NCBI GenBank assembly: GCA_016714495.1
Contig: JADKDU010000027.1
Coordinates: 1 to 64,000, forward strand
From: Hyphomonadaceae bacterium
Lineage (GTDB): Bacteria > Pseudomonadota > Alphaproteobacteria > Caulobacterales > Hyphomonadaceae
Length of the DNA stretch: 64,000 nucleotides
Direction of reading: 5' to 3'
Shown: positions 54,176-63,408 of the stretch, in pieces
Layout of the letters: each line of letters begins with the position of its first letter
Position numbering within the stretch: the first letter of the stretch is position 1
Position numbers and translations under genes: made by a program
The notes under the pieces: generated by a model
Seen by the model: the letters and a program-made list of their open reading frames with translations, nothing else
Told to the model about the DNA's origin: nothing
Database searches by the model: none

Positions 54176-54889
54176 TTACTTCTTGGCCGGGGCCTTGGCC
54201 GGAGCGGCCTTGGCGCCAGCGGCCGGAGCAGCGGCGGCGGCGCCTTTCGCAGGCGCAGCAGCAGCGGCTGGAGCGGCTTCGGCGGCAGCGGTCGGTTTGT
54301 CTTCCACAACATCATCCTTGGCTTTGCGGCCTGCGATCGTGATGACGGTGAAGTCGCGATCCGTGATCGTCGGGCGCACGCCTTCCGGCAGCTTGATCGC
54401 CGAGATCTTCAATGCGTCGCCGATTTCCATTTCGGAAACATCAGCTTCCAGATGTTCCGGAATCGAGTCGGCCGGGGCGTAGAGCCAGATTTCGTGACGC
54501 ACGATGTTCATGGCGCCGCCGCGCTTGATGCCGGGCGACACGCCTTGGCCAGTTACGTGCACCGGAACGGCGACGCGGATGACTTGGCCTTTTTCGACGC
54601 GGTAAAGGTCGAGGTGGGTCGGTTCATCGGAGACCGGGTGAAACTGGATGTCCTGAGCGAACACGAGCTGGCGCTCACCTTTGTATTCTAGTGTCACGGT
54701 GTGCGAGATGAACTTGCCGGACTTGAGAGCCTGAACGATGGTTTTCTTGTCGATCGCGATGGCGACCGGGGCGATCTCGCCGCCATACAGCACGGCGGGG
54801 ACTTTGCCCTGACGGCGGGTTTCACGTGCGCCGCCGCGACCAATGTTCTCGCGAACGTCGACATTGAGGACGATTTCAGGCTTGGCCAT
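54176..54889 (-). CDS. rplY: 50S ribosomal protein L25/CTC
   Basis: The 237-residue CTC-type L25 binds 5S rRNA. The N-terminal L25 domain has RRQGKVPAVLYGGEIAP, and the TL5 domain (VHVTGQGVSPGIKRGGAMNIVRHE) follows. The C-terminus is an Ala/Pro/Lys-rich low-complexity tail of about 45 residues. It is co-directional with pth and ychF. In most alphaproteobacteria prs is directly upstream, but here prs is about 4.5 kb away. Confidence 0.93.
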   Translation of the reverse strand: MAKPEIVLNVDVRENIGRGGARETRRQGKVPAVLYGGEIAPVAIAIDKKTIVQALKSGKFISHTVTLEYKGERQLVFAQDIQFHPVSDEPTHLDLYRVEKGQVIRVAVPVHVTGQGVSPGIKRGGAMNIVRHEIWLYAPADSIPEHLEADVSEMEIGDALKISAIKLPEGVRPTITDRDFTVITIAGRKAKDDVVEDKPTAAAEAAPAAAAAPAKGAAAAAPAAGAKAAPAKAPAKK

Positions 54890-54962
54890 TTTTCTCTCCG
54901 TTTCGCCCTGATGTCGGCCGGTCTGGCCCTCGCACCCTGACTACACAGGCAGCGACAATCGC

Positions 54963-54981
54963 CGCCTTTCGGGAAGGCGGG
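54963..54981 (-). promoter_or_regulatory. Hairpin in the rplY leader region
   Basis: CCGCCTT and AAGGCGG form a 7-base-pair stem with a 5-base loop, 74 bases before the rplY start. Ribosomal-protein leaders may be structured for autoregulation, but this is only a candidate. Confidence 0.3.
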
Positions 54982-55119
54982 CTTATACGGGAGGGGTTTC
55001 CGGGGCGCAAGCTTGCCGCCGAAGCCCTCTTTGCGGCCGTTTAGCGGGCCGAATTAACCCTTGGTAGGACTCGCGCCGGAAGGGACAGTGATCGGCGAGG
55101 GCGTGGTATTTGGGTATGT

Positions 55120-55977
55120 ATGGGCATGGCCGGGACGAACGAAGCGACGGTTGTGACGGAAACCACCCGGCCTCCCTGGGGCGTGGGCGGTCGGCTGCCA
55201 TTCATGCCGTTCGGGCTTATTTCGTTGATCGGGCTGATTGCGGTTACGATCGTGGCGTTAATTCCGTTCGCGATTGGCGAGGTGCAAGCCCCTACCGAGG
55301 CGGCGGCGCGCGAAGCAATCAGAAAGGTCGGGGCTGACTGGGCGTCCTATAGCGTCTCGGGGCAATGGGTGGTGCTGGAGGGCAAGCCGCCTTCGCGCGA
55401 GGAAGCGGAGCGGGTGCTGGAAGCCGTCCGGCAAGCGAAAGCGCCGACATTGTTCGGCGAGGCGCAGCCTGCGACATGGGTCTATGACAAGTTTACATGG
55501 ACTGAGGATCCGTTGCTGCCGGGTTCGGGCAACCAGCCACGGATTGGCGATGATGGCGTGGCCGGTGTCGCGGAGACGATCCTGGCGCCTCTGAGCGCGG
55601 CGGGGGGCGCTTCTTGTGATGAGACGATGTCGCGACTGCTGAGCGCGGCGACCATCGAGTTTGCGACGGCGAGCGCGGTCGTCGGCCCGACAAGCGACAA
55701 TGCGCTGACAGCGATCGCACGCGCGGCGACGCATTGCGAGGGCGTGTTACGGGTCGAGGGGCATACAGACAACATCGGGCGGTCGGCCTCGAACGCCGCA
55801 TTGAGCAGCAGGCGGGCCGAAGCTGTGCGTGCGGCGCTGGTCGCGCGCGGCGTTCCGGCGAACCGGCTGGTGTCGGAAGGTTTTGGATCGAGCAACCCTA
55901 TTGCGGACAACCGCACGGATGAGGGGCGCGCTCGCAATCGCCGGATCGAGATACATACTGTTCGTTCGCCGACCTAG
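55120..55977 (+). CDS. OmpA-domain protein with N-terminal membrane anchor
   Basis: The 285-residue protein has one N-terminal transmembrane segment (LISLIGLIAVTIVALIPFAI) and a short BON-like region (VSGQWVVLEGKPPSREEAERVLEAV). The C-terminal OmpA domain shows ATIEFATASA, VEGHTDNIG, SSRRAEAVRAALVARGVP and RARNRRIEI. It links the inner membrane to peptidoglycan, unlike the outer-membrane OmpA at 35702. The start may be the ATG at 55120 or 55126. The next gene starts 21 bases downstream and is probably co-transcribed. Confidence 0.86.
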   Translation: MGMAGTNEATVVTETTRPPWGVGGRLPFMPFGLISLIGLIAVTIVALIPFAIGEVQAPTEAAAREAIRKVGADWASYSVSGQWVVLEGKPPSREEAERVLEAVRQAKAPTLFGEAQPATWVYDKFTWTEDPLLPGSGNQPRIGDDGVAGVAETILAPLSAAGGASCDETMSRLLSAATIEFATASAVVGPTSDNALTAIARAATHCEGVLRVEGHTDNIGRSASNAALSSRRAEAVRAALVARGVPANRLVSEGFGSSNPIADNRTDEGRARNRRIEIHTVRSPT

Positions 55978-55998
55978 TTCCATTTGTGAGACGCTGAC

Positions 55999-57513
55999 AT
56001 GTGGTTCCTGCTGCTTCAGATCTTCATCCTCATGCTGCTCGCGGCGGCGCTGGGCGCCGCGCTGGCGTGGTGGTGGCTGAGCCGCCGTCACGAAGATCTG
56101 GCGGCGAGCCGTGAACGGCTGGTGATGCAGACCAGTCGCATCGACGGGTTGGCGACACGTGATGATCTCGAGAAGGAGTTGGCGGCCGTCGCAAAGCTGC
56201 TGGAGGGCCAGAAGCCGGTGGACTTGCAGCCGATGGACGAACGTCTGCAGCGGTTGCAATCGGCGATTTCTAACATCCGCTTGCCGGATATCGATCTGAC
56301 CCCCGTGCAGTCGCGACTGGAGCAGATAGAGCTGAAGCTGGCTGCATTCACGCTCGACCCGGTAATCTCGCGCGTGGCCGATGTTGGTGAGGCGGTAGCA
56401 CGGATACAGCCTACAGATGTGCGACCGTTGGACGAGCGGCTCTCGCGCCTCGAGGGCGCGCTGCGAGAGCTGAAATTGCCGGAAGTGGATTTCGGGCCAG
56501 TGCATAGTGGGATCGCATCTGTCGGACTGGCTGTGAAAACACTGGAACCGGTGAACGGCCGGATTGCAGCGCTGGAAGCCAAATTGGTCGAGCTGGGTGC
56601 GCGCCTAGAAGGCTCGCGTCGTAGCGACATGGAAACCATCTCAGGACGGTTCGCGAACATCACATCGGCGCTGAACAATATCCGGATACCGGACATGGCG
56701 TCGGTGCAATCGCGGCTGGCCGAGCTGCAGGCGGGGATCAGGAATATTCCCCCGCCTGATCTTGGATCGCTCCAGAAATCACTCTCGGACCTCGAGACGT
56801 TCGTCATGGCGCTGGACAAGCCGCCGGTGGATTTCGGGCCGCTGCATAGCCGTTTTGCTGCGCTTGAGGCTGCGCTGATGGCCGTGCAGACGGAAGTGCG
56901 CGAAGGCAAGGCGCTGCAACCGATCGACATGCGCATTGCGGGGCTGGAAGAAGCGCTGGGCGGCATGCCGGGGCCTGATCTTGAACCGGTGCTGGGCGCC
57001 GTGCGGGCTATCGATAGCCGCCATGACCTGGTGGCCGTCGAGAACAGGCTCACGGCCATCGAGTACGGTCTTGCTGCGGTCCATCACATGCTGCGTTCGC
57101 GCGCGGACGTAGCAGAAGCACGCATCGCGCCAGGTCTGCAGGTCGTGCGTGAGGCGCCTACGCCAGTGGCGCCGATGCGGCCGGCGCGTGAGAGCGATCC
57201 CATTAACACGGCGCGGCGCAAAGACGATAAGGCGAACCTGCTCGCCGAACCCGCCTTCGGCACGCCAGATGATCTGGAATTGATTGACGGCGTGGGGCCG
57301 ATGCTGGCGTCGTTGTTGAATGACGTTGGCGTGTTCTATTTCTGGCAGGTGGCCGAGTGGACGCCGGACGAGATTGACTGGGTCGAGAGCAAGCTGAAGC
57401 ATTTCCGTGGGCGCATTCGTCGGGACGACTGGGTCGGCCATGCGCGCGCGCTCGCCGCTGCGCCGGCGGCAGCGAAGCGACCGGTGCAACAAGCGATGCG
57501 CGGGACGTTCTAG
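55999..57513 (+). CDS. Membrane-anchored repeat/coiled-coil protein with C-terminal HhH domain
   Basis: The 504-residue protein has an N-terminal membrane helix (LLLQIFILMLLAAALGAALAWWWL). A central region (about residues 75-330) is built of irregular repeats with the pattern RLxxLExxL followed by I-[RP]-x-P-[DE]-x-D/G, for example DERLQRLQSAISNIRLPDID, RLSRLEGALRELKLPEVDF and SRLAELQAGIRNIPPPDLG. The C-terminus (about 425-490) contains a helix-hairpin-helix domain, DDLELIDGVGPMLASLLND, close to those of DUF4332-type proteins. It has no known enzyme motif. It could link the membrane and DNA or another scaffold. Confidence 0.75.
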   Translation: MWFLLLQIFILMLLAAALGAALAWWWLSRRHEDLAASRERLVMQTSRIDGLATRDDLEKELAAVAKLLEGQKPVDLQPMDERLQRLQSAISNIRLPDIDLTPVQSRLEQIELKLAAFTLDPVISRVADVGEAVARIQPTDVRPLDERLSRLEGALRELKLPEVDFGPVHSGIASVGLAVKTLEPVNGRIAALEAKLVELGARLEGSRRSDMETISGRFANITSALNNIRIPDMASVQSRLAELQAGIRNIPPPDLGSLQKSLSDLETFVMALDKPPVDFGPLHSRFAALEAALMAVQTEVREGKALQPIDMRIAGLEEALGGMPGPDLEPVLGAVRAIDSRHDLVAVENRLTAIEYGLAAVHHMLRSRADVAEARIAPGLQVVREAPTPVAPMRPARESDPINTARRKDDKANLLAEPAFGTPDDLELIDGVGPMLASLLNDVGVFYFWQVAEWTPDEIDWVESKLKHFRGRIRRDDWVGHARALAAAPAAAKRPVQQAMRGTF

Positions 57514-57519
57514 TCTCGC

Positions 57520-58824
57520 TCAGCTCATGCCGTGATAGCCGCGTTCGCCATGCACATGCATGTCGAGGCCTTCGACCTCGGCTTCATGCTTCACGCGGAG
57601 ATTTACGACGAGGCCTGTCACCTTCACGATCACCAGTGTCACGCCGACCGACCAGGCAATGACGGCGACGACGCCCTGCACCTGGACCCAGAACTGCTGA
57701 CCCATCGTGATCTCGCCGAGGCCCGGTGAAAGAGGACCGGCAGTCGCGAGTACTGGTAGGATCAGCGTACCCAGAATTCCGCCAACGCCGTGGACGGCGA
57801 AGACGTCGAGGCTGTCGTCAATCTTCAGCATATTGCGGATCAAAGTGACGGCGTAGAAGCACACGAACGACGCCGAAATGCCGATGACCAGTGCGCCGAC
57901 AGGCCCAACAGAACCGGCCGCAGGCGTGATGGTTGCGAGGCCGGCAACGAGGCCCGTGACCGTGCCGACCAGCCCCGGGCGGCCGAACTTCACCCACTCA
58001 ATCGCCATCCATGTAAGCGCGGCGGCCGACGCCGAGATGTGCGTGACCAGCATGGCGTTGCCGGCGTTGTGGCCGGCAGACAGAGCCGAGCCGGCGTTGA
58101 AGCCATACCAGCCAACCCAGAGCAGCGCCGCGCCGATCATTACGAAGACAGGGCTGTGCGGCGGACGCATCTCATTTGGAAAGTGTTTGCGCTTTCCGAC
58201 TAGCGCGGCGACGACGAGCGCCGATGAACCAGCGGTTGCGTGGACAACGAGGCCGCCAGCGAAGTCGCGGACGCCCTGTTCGAACAGCCAGCCGCCTGAA
58301 CCCCAGACCCAGTGAGCGACCGGCGCATAGACCAGCAGCATCCAGAGCGCGGAGAAGATCAGGACAAAGGCGAATCCGGTGCGTTCGGGGTAAGCGCCGA
58401 CGATGAGGGCCGGGGTGATGATCGCGAACGTCATCTGGAACATGAAGAATACGGATTCGGGGATCGTGCCGGTGTTGCTGGTCGCTTCCACGGTTGATAG
58501 GAAGGCCTTGCCGAGGCCGCCCCAGATTGCATTGGCTTCGCCTCCGTCGCCAAAGGCGATCGAGTAGCCGGCAACGAGCCAGAGCAAGGACATCAGGCAT
58601 GCGATGACCACGCATTGGCTGAGCACCGAAAGCACGTTCTTCGATTGCACCAGGCCGCCATAGAAGAGTGCGAGTGCGGGCAGGGTCATCATCAGCACGA
58701 GCGCTGTTGCAGTCAGCACCCAGGCGGTATCGCCCGTGTTGGTTTCCGCGAAGGCGGCAGGCGCTGCGATGAGCGCACAAATAGCAGCAACGACCGCATT
58801 GCGGCCGATTTTCAGGATGGTCAT
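57520..58824 (-). CDS. amtB: Ammonium transporter
   Basis: This 434-residue Amt-family channel has a signal-like N-terminus (MTILKIGRNAVVAAICALIAAPAAFAE) and eleven membrane segments. Signatures are ALFYGGLVQSKNVLSVL, FMFQMTFAIITPALIVGAY, DFAGGLVVHATAGSSALVVA and the C-terminal HGVGGILGTL. The twin-His pore residues lie in VVHATAG and VHGVGG. GlnK, its usual regulator, is not next to it. The ATG at 58824 was chosen because the longer frame adds a non-signal segment. Confidence 0.93.
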   Translation of the reverse strand: MTILKIGRNAVVAAICALIAAPAAFAETNTGDTAWVLTATALVLMMTLPALALFYGGLVQSKNVLSVLSQCVVIACLMSLLWLVAGYSIAFGDGGEANAIWGGLGKAFLSTVEATSNTGTIPESVFFMFQMTFAIITPALIVGAYPERTGFAFVLIFSALWMLLVYAPVAHWVWGSGGWLFEQGVRDFAGGLVVHATAGSSALVVAALVGKRKHFPNEMRPPHSPVFVMIGAALLWVGWYGFNAGSALSAGHNAGNAMLVTHISASAAALTWMAIEWVKFGRPGLVGTVTGLVAGLATITPAAGSVGPVGALVIGISASFVCFYAVTLIRNMLKIDDSLDVFAVHGVGGILGTLILPVLATAGPLSPGLGEITMGQQFWVQVQGVVAVIAWSVGVTLVIVKVTGLVVNLRVKHEAEVEGLDMHVHGERGYHGMS

Positions 58825-59029
58825 GGGGTCCTCATAGGCTTCGCCAACTGCGCGGCGCTGCCCGCTGATTAGGCGGATAGCGATGATTCCGCCCACGAAA
58901 CGTGCGGCTGTTGGTAAGACGCCTGTGAGGCGCCGATATTTCGGGCGCCAAAATCTCGAGTTGCACAAAACAACGGCGATTTTGCTTGCCTGCTATCTGA
59001 CCAGGCTGTGAAAATCGCAGATCAACGGG

Positions 59030-59407
59030 GGCGCACGGACGACGAGCGGGTTCGGCAACCGCGCTGATCCGTTTTAGCGAGACGAAGTTTCATGCCGGCG
59101 TCGATTTCGCCGCGCCGTGCGGTGTCGAAATTCACGCGCCCGGCAGTGCGCGGGACGTGCGAGCGGAGAACGCAGCAGGATACGGAAATGTCGTGGAGCT
59201 GAAGACGCCCGAGAACTGTGGCCTGCCCTTTGGCAAGATGAATGAGATCAGGTGAAGCCGGGCGATAGCAACAAAGCCGGCGCCGTGGTCGGCATGATGG
59301 GGTCGAGCGGGCTGTCGACGGGACCGCACCTGCATATCGAAGTGCTGGTGAACGGCGCGCCCGTTGATCCGACGCAAGTGCAAGGACTGCAGCTGACGCC
59401 TGGCTGA
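59030..59407 (+). pseudogene. M23 (LytM-type) peptidase remnant
   Basis: Pieces of an M23 metallopeptidase are readable in different frames. TSGFGNRADPF is near 59040; HAGVDFAAPCGVEIHAPG and NAAGYGNVVELK are in the next frame. The C-terminal part VKPGDSNKAG, VVGMMGSSGLSTGPHLHIEVLVNGAPVDP, with the HxH zinc pair, ends at 59407. Two or more frame changes separate them, and only the last third of a normal protein is present. It cannot encode an active hydrolase. Confidence 0.75.
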
Positions 59408-59416
59408 GATTAGCGC

Positions 59417-60349
59417 CTAGTCGAACATCTTCGAGATCGACTCGTCGTTTGCGATACGGCGGATGGCTTCGCCGATGAGCGGGGCGAGGGAGATCGTGCG
59501 AATCTTCCTGGCCTTGGTGACCGACTCCGAAGCCTGGATCGTGTCGGTGATTACCAGCTCCTTGAGCTGGGATTTGTCGATGTTGGCGGAAGCGCCGTTC
59601 GACAGAACGCCGTGTGTCACGTAAGCGGCGACTTCCTTCGCGCCTTTCTTCAGCAGCGCGTCAGCGGCGTTGATCAGTGTGCCGCCTGAATCGGTCATGT
59701 CGTCGATCAGGATGCATTTTCGGCCCTCGACGTCGCCGATGATGTTCATTACTTCGGACTCGCCGGCCTTCTCGCGGCGCTTGTCGACGATGGCGAGATC
59801 GACCTCGAGGCGTTTGGCCAGGGCCCGGGCGCGGACGACACCGCCGACATCCGGCGAAATTATCATCAGGTCCTTGCTGCCATACTTCTTGAGAATGTCT
59901 TCGGCCATTTCCGGCTGGGCAAAGAGATTGTCGGTCGGCTTGTCGAAGAAGCCCTGAATCTGAGCGGCGTGAAGGTCGACCGTCACAACCCGATCAGCGC
60001 CCGCGGTGGAGATCAGGTTGGCGACCAGCTTGGCGGAGATAGGCGTGCGACCGTCGGTCTTGCGATCCTGACGCGAGTAACCATAATACGGGATCACTGC
60101 CGTGATGCGGCGCGCGCTGGCGCGGACAAGCGCATCGATCGTGATCAGCAATTCCATCAGGTGATCGTTGGCCGGAGCGGACGTGGACTGGATGACGTAG
60201 ACGTCCTGGCCGCGGACGTTTTCGTTTACTTTCACGAAGACTTCGCGATCCTTGAACGTTTTCACCTCGGCGTTGGTGAGGCGGATGTCGAGATAGGCTG
60301 CGATGTTATCGGCAAGGGGCCGGTTGGAATTGCATGAGATGAGTTTCAT
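59417..60349 (-). CDS. prs: Ribose-phosphate pyrophosphokinase
   Basis: Prs makes PRPP from ribose-5-phosphate and ATP for nucleotide, His and Trp synthesis. The 310-residue product has the family motifs YVIQSTSAPANDHLMELLI, IPYYGYSRQDRK, VVTVDLHAAQIQGFFD and the PRPP loop ILIDDMTDSGGTLINAAD. In relatives it directly precedes rplY. Here amtB and three other loci separate them. Confidence 0.95.
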   Translation of the reverse strand: MKLISCNSNRPLADNIAAYLDIRLTNAEVKTFKDREVFVKVNENVRGQDVYVIQSTSAPANDHLMELLITIDALVRASARRITAVIPYYGYSRQDRKTDGRTPISAKLVANLISTAGADRVVTVDLHAAQIQGFFDKPTDNLFAQPEMAEDILKKYGSKDLMIISPDVGGVVRARALAKRLEVDLAIVDKRREKAGESEVMNIIGDVEGRKCILIDDMTDSGGTLINAADALLKKGAKEVAAYVTHGVLSNGASANIDKSQLKELVITDTIQASESVTKARKIRTISLAPLIGEAIRRIANDESISKMFD

Positions 60350-60536
60350 CCGCCCGCTCTCCCGTAATGCCGCCCCTCGACCTTCTGGTCAGAGGGGGCT
60401 CCCTCGGCGTCACGCTTCTGTCGCAGAATCGAAGCGGCTGCAATCGCGAAAGGCGCGGATTCCTTGGGAGTGATCCTGAGGCCACCACTTTTCAGTGCGA
60501 TTCCACAGCACGTTGAATCTGCAGCGTGTTCTCTGC

Positions 60537-61328
60537 TCAGGCGATGAGCATGATCCCGGTCATGTTCCGCCCACAGTCGCGATCGCCCGCTTTCACGGAT
60601 GCGCGATGGGAGAAATAAACGTCAGGCTGCGTCAGCGTGTCATCCGCAAGAGCGTCCATATGGCCGACGCCCAGACGCGCCAGACGGCCCAGGCAGTACC
60701 GTTTCAAATCGAAGAACTGGCGATCCCCGATTCCCCCGTTAAACAGGTTCTCCGCCCATGGCGTCGCGTGCAAAACGGCGTCGGCGAGGTCCGGACCCAC
60801 TTCAAAGGACGACTGTGAGAGGCAAGGCCCCACGCCGGCCGCTGTTTTGCTGGGATCGGCGCCGACCTGAACCATCAGCTCGACTGCGCTTTCTATCACG
60901 CCGCCGACAGCGCCGCGCCAGCCGGCATGGATGGCGGCGGCGACGCCGTTGTGCGGGTCGCATAGGACGATCGGCACGCAGTCGGCCGCTAGCACGCCAA
61001 GCAGCAGGCCGGGACGTTTAGTGACGAGCGCATCGCATTCCGGCCGTTCGTTGGCCAGGAAGGCGCGATCGGCCAGGACAGCTTTAGCAGAGTGAATCTG
61101 ACGAGGAGCGGCGAGGTTGTCTGGAGAGGCGCCGAGTGCGAGGCAGACGCGGCGCCGGTTCTCCAGAACCTTTTCGGGCTCATCGCCCGAGCCGGGCCCA
61201 CAATTGAGCGATTTGTAGACGCCGTGAGAGACGCCGCCGCGCCGCCCAAAGAAGCCGTGACGCACATGCATTGAGAAGCGCTTGATCGCCGGAGCTTCTT
61301 CGAAGGGCGGGCGTGTGTCGGTCATCAA
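60537..61328 (-). CDS. pgeF: Polyphenol oxidase/purine nucleoside phosphorylase PgeF
   Basis: The 263-residue YfiH/PgeF protein has ADCVPIVLCDP, AAIHAGWRGAVGGVIES and GPCLSQSSFEVGPD, the zinc- and substrate-binding motifs. E. coli PgeF removes misincorporated L-Ser during peptidoglycan synthesis, while related enzymes act on nucleosides. It is co-directional with and close to midA and lgt. Confidence 0.92.
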   Translation of the reverse strand: MMTDTRPPFEEAPAIKRFSMHVRHGFFGRRGGVSHGVYKSLNCGPGSGDEPEKVLENRRRVCLALGASPDNLAAPRQIHSAKAVLADRAFLANERPECDALVTKRPGLLLGVLAADCVPIVLCDPHNGVAAAIHAGWRGAVGGVIESAVELMVQVGADPSKTAAGVGPCLSQSSFEVGPDLADAVLHATPWAENLFNGGIGDRQFFDLKRYCLGRLARLGVGHMDALADDTLTQPDVYFSHRASVKAGDRDCGRNMTGIMLIA

Positions 61329-61337
61329 AGGGTCCGC

Positions 61338-62384
61338 TTAGAATCCGGGAGGGGCGTTCACGCCATACGGCGTTAGGGCCACGCACTTGAACCTTGCGCC
61401 CATGTGATTGGGCGAGACAAGTTCCTCGACGCCTCTGCGAATTTCGTCGGCGCGCTGCGGATTGGCGCGGATCAGTGCTTCTGCGCGTTCCTTGGCGCCA
61501 AGCCGGGTGAGGAAATAACGCTGCTGTATCGGGCCATGCACGGCCAGCCCTTCGCTTTCGCTGATCTTGCGCAGACGTGGAAAGTCGACATCGGCGGTAA
61601 GATCCGAGAGTCCGGGCTGGGCGAGTGGATGAATCTGCGTTCCAGCGCTGTAGGCCCTGAGAGTGTCATCGGGCGAGCGATCGTCGGGGCCGTAATCGAT
61701 TAAGAGCGCGTGGCCGGGATGCTGGCGGAAACGCGCGGCGAGGCTGCCGATTAGGGTTTCAAGCGCGGGCGCGACTTCAACATGATCGCCGACGGGGATG
61801 ACGTCAGCCGGCAGATCGGCGGGCGGACCGGCGCCAAAAACGAGATGCCCGTCACGATCGAGGCCAACCTGCCGCTCACGCCAGCCATTTCCCTCGCGGA
61901 CGAACTGCCGAATGGCGAGACAGTCGAGGAATTCATTGGCGATGATGATAGAGGGGCCGGGCGGTACGCTGCCGAGTTCGTCGAAATGGTGGATTTCGTG
62001 GCGTGCGAGGATCGCGTTCTGCTGCTTCCGAAGGGCAGGGCTGGCTTCCACCAGCGCGACCTGGACCGCGTCATTGAAACCCTTCACGCTGCCCGCGGCG
62101 CGCAGCATGTCGGCCATCATCGCGCCGCGGCCTGGGCCTAGCTCGACAAGCCAGAATTTCGGCGGCGAACCGAGGCGCATCCATTCGTGTGCGACCCAGA
62201 GGCCAAGCAACTCGCCGAACACCTGTGAGGTCTCTGGCGCCGTGGTAAAGTCATGATTGAAACCTGGGCGCGTGGCGTAATAGCCATCGCCCGGATCGTG
62301 CAGGCACATCAGCATGTAGAGCGAGACTGGCATCGGCCCGTTGATACGGATGGCCTCGATGATACGTTGCGCGAGCGCGCTCAC
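61338..62384 (-). CDS. MidA-type SAM-dependent methyltransferase (DUF185/NDUFAF7)
   Basis: The 348-residue protein has the SAM-binding motif ELGPGRGAMMADMLR near residue 90, and GYYATRPGFNHDFTTAPE and NEFLDCLAIRQFV, typical of the MidA/NDUFAF7 family. The mitochondrial homologue methylates complex I subunit NDUFS2. The start is the GTG at 62384, whose last bases overlap the lgt stop, so the genes are translationally coupled. A longer frame upstream is not needed. Confidence 0.88.
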   Translation of the reverse strand: MSALAQRIIEAIRINGPMPVSLYMLMCLHDPGDGYYATRPGFNHDFTTAPETSQVFGELLGLWVAHEWMRLGSPPKFWLVELGPGRGAMMADMLRAAGSVKGFNDAVQVALVEASPALRKQQNAILARHEIHHFDELGSVPPGPSIIIANEFLDCLAIRQFVREGNGWRERQVGLDRDGHLVFGAGPPADLPADVIPVGDHVEVAPALETLIGSLAARFRQHPGHALLIDYGPDDRSPDDTLRAYSAGTQIHPLAQPGLSDLTADVDFPRLRKISESEGLAVHGPIQQRYFLTRLGAKERAEALIRANPQRADEIRRGVEELVSPNHMGARFKCVALTPYGVNAPPGF

Positions 62385-63304
62385 GCAGGTTTCGCTTCGC
62401 CGGCCGCGCGGTTGGCGCGCCAAATGAGATATGCTCCGCCGAGGATCATCGGGATCGACAGCAACATGCCCATGGTGAACCACTGGGGCATGATGCCTTG
62501 TGTGAAGTTGTCCGGCTCGCGGAAGTTCTCCACGATCGTGCGGCTGATAGCGTAGCCAATCAGGAAAATGCCGGCGATCATGCCCGGCTTGCGCAACAGA
62601 CGGAACTTCCAGACCGCGACCGCGCAGACAGCAAAAAGCAGCGCGCCTTCGAGTGCGGCTTCATAGAGCTGGCTGGGGTGGACGAGCGGCTTGCCGTCGA
62701 CCGGTCCCCATTCGCGCGTGGTCCAGTTGTAATCCGGGAAGCGCATAGCCCAGGGTGCGTCGGTCGGGCGGCCGTAAAGTTCGCCGTTGATGAAGTTCGC
62801 TATGCGGACAAGGAAAATGCCGATCGGCGCTGAGGCGCAGGCGACATCGCCGAGACTGACTAAGGGGATCTTGCGCAGCCACGATGTCGCGATGACAGCA
62901 ACGATTGCGCCGATGAGGCCGCCATGGAACGACATGCCGCCTTCCCACATGCGCAGGACAAACAGCGGGTCGCCGCCAATTTTGTGCGCTTCGTAGGGAA
63001 TGGTGTAAAAAAGAATGTAGCCGATGCGGCCGCCGAGCAGGATGCCGATCATCGCGTAGAACGCGAAATCGTCGATATCCTGCTTTTTCAGCGGGCTCGT
63101 GGGCGCCTCGCCCCAAAGACGGGCCGTGGAAACGATACGGACGGCGTACCACCAGCCGAGCAACAGGCCGAAGATATAACCCAGCGCATACCAGCGCACA
63201 GGAAACGGCCCGAGATGGATCGGTCCGAGCTGCATATCCGGCAGCGGAATGGTGAAAGCCGCCGGGTCTATACGCGGGAAGGGGATTTCCAGGGGGATGT
63301 ACAT
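62381..63304 (-). CDS. lgt: Prolipoprotein diacylglyceryl transferase
   Basis: Lgt transfers diacylglycerol to the lipobox cysteine of lipoproteins. The 307-residue membrane protein has SFHGGLIGAIVAV (catalytic His region), RIANFINGELYGRPTD and HPSQLYEAALEGALLF. It has about seven membrane segments. midA is coupled to it at the stop. Several lipoproteins in this window depend on it. Confidence 0.94.
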   Translation of the reverse strand: MYIPLEIPFPRIDPAAFTIPLPDMQLGPIHLGPFPVRWYALGYIFGLLLGWWYAVRIVSTARLWGEAPTSPLKKQDIDDFAFYAMIGILLGGRIGYILFYTIPYEAHKIGGDPLFVLRMWEGGMSFHGGLIGAIVAVIATSWLRKIPLVSLGDVACASAPIGIFLVRIANFINGELYGRPTDAPWAMRFPDYNWTTREWGPVDGKPLVHPSQLYEAALEGALLFAVCAVAVWKFRLLRKPGMIAGIFLIGYAISRTIVENFREPDNFTQGIMPQWFTMGMLLSIPMILGGAYLIWRANRAAGEAKPA

Positions 63305-63408
63305 GAGCCGACGCTGTATCCCATTGCAGGGGTGCTTTGAAATCCCCCGCCTGCTGGGCCATATAGATACCGGCTCCGGCGACGGGGTCTACCACTTGGA
63401 GTCGTCAT

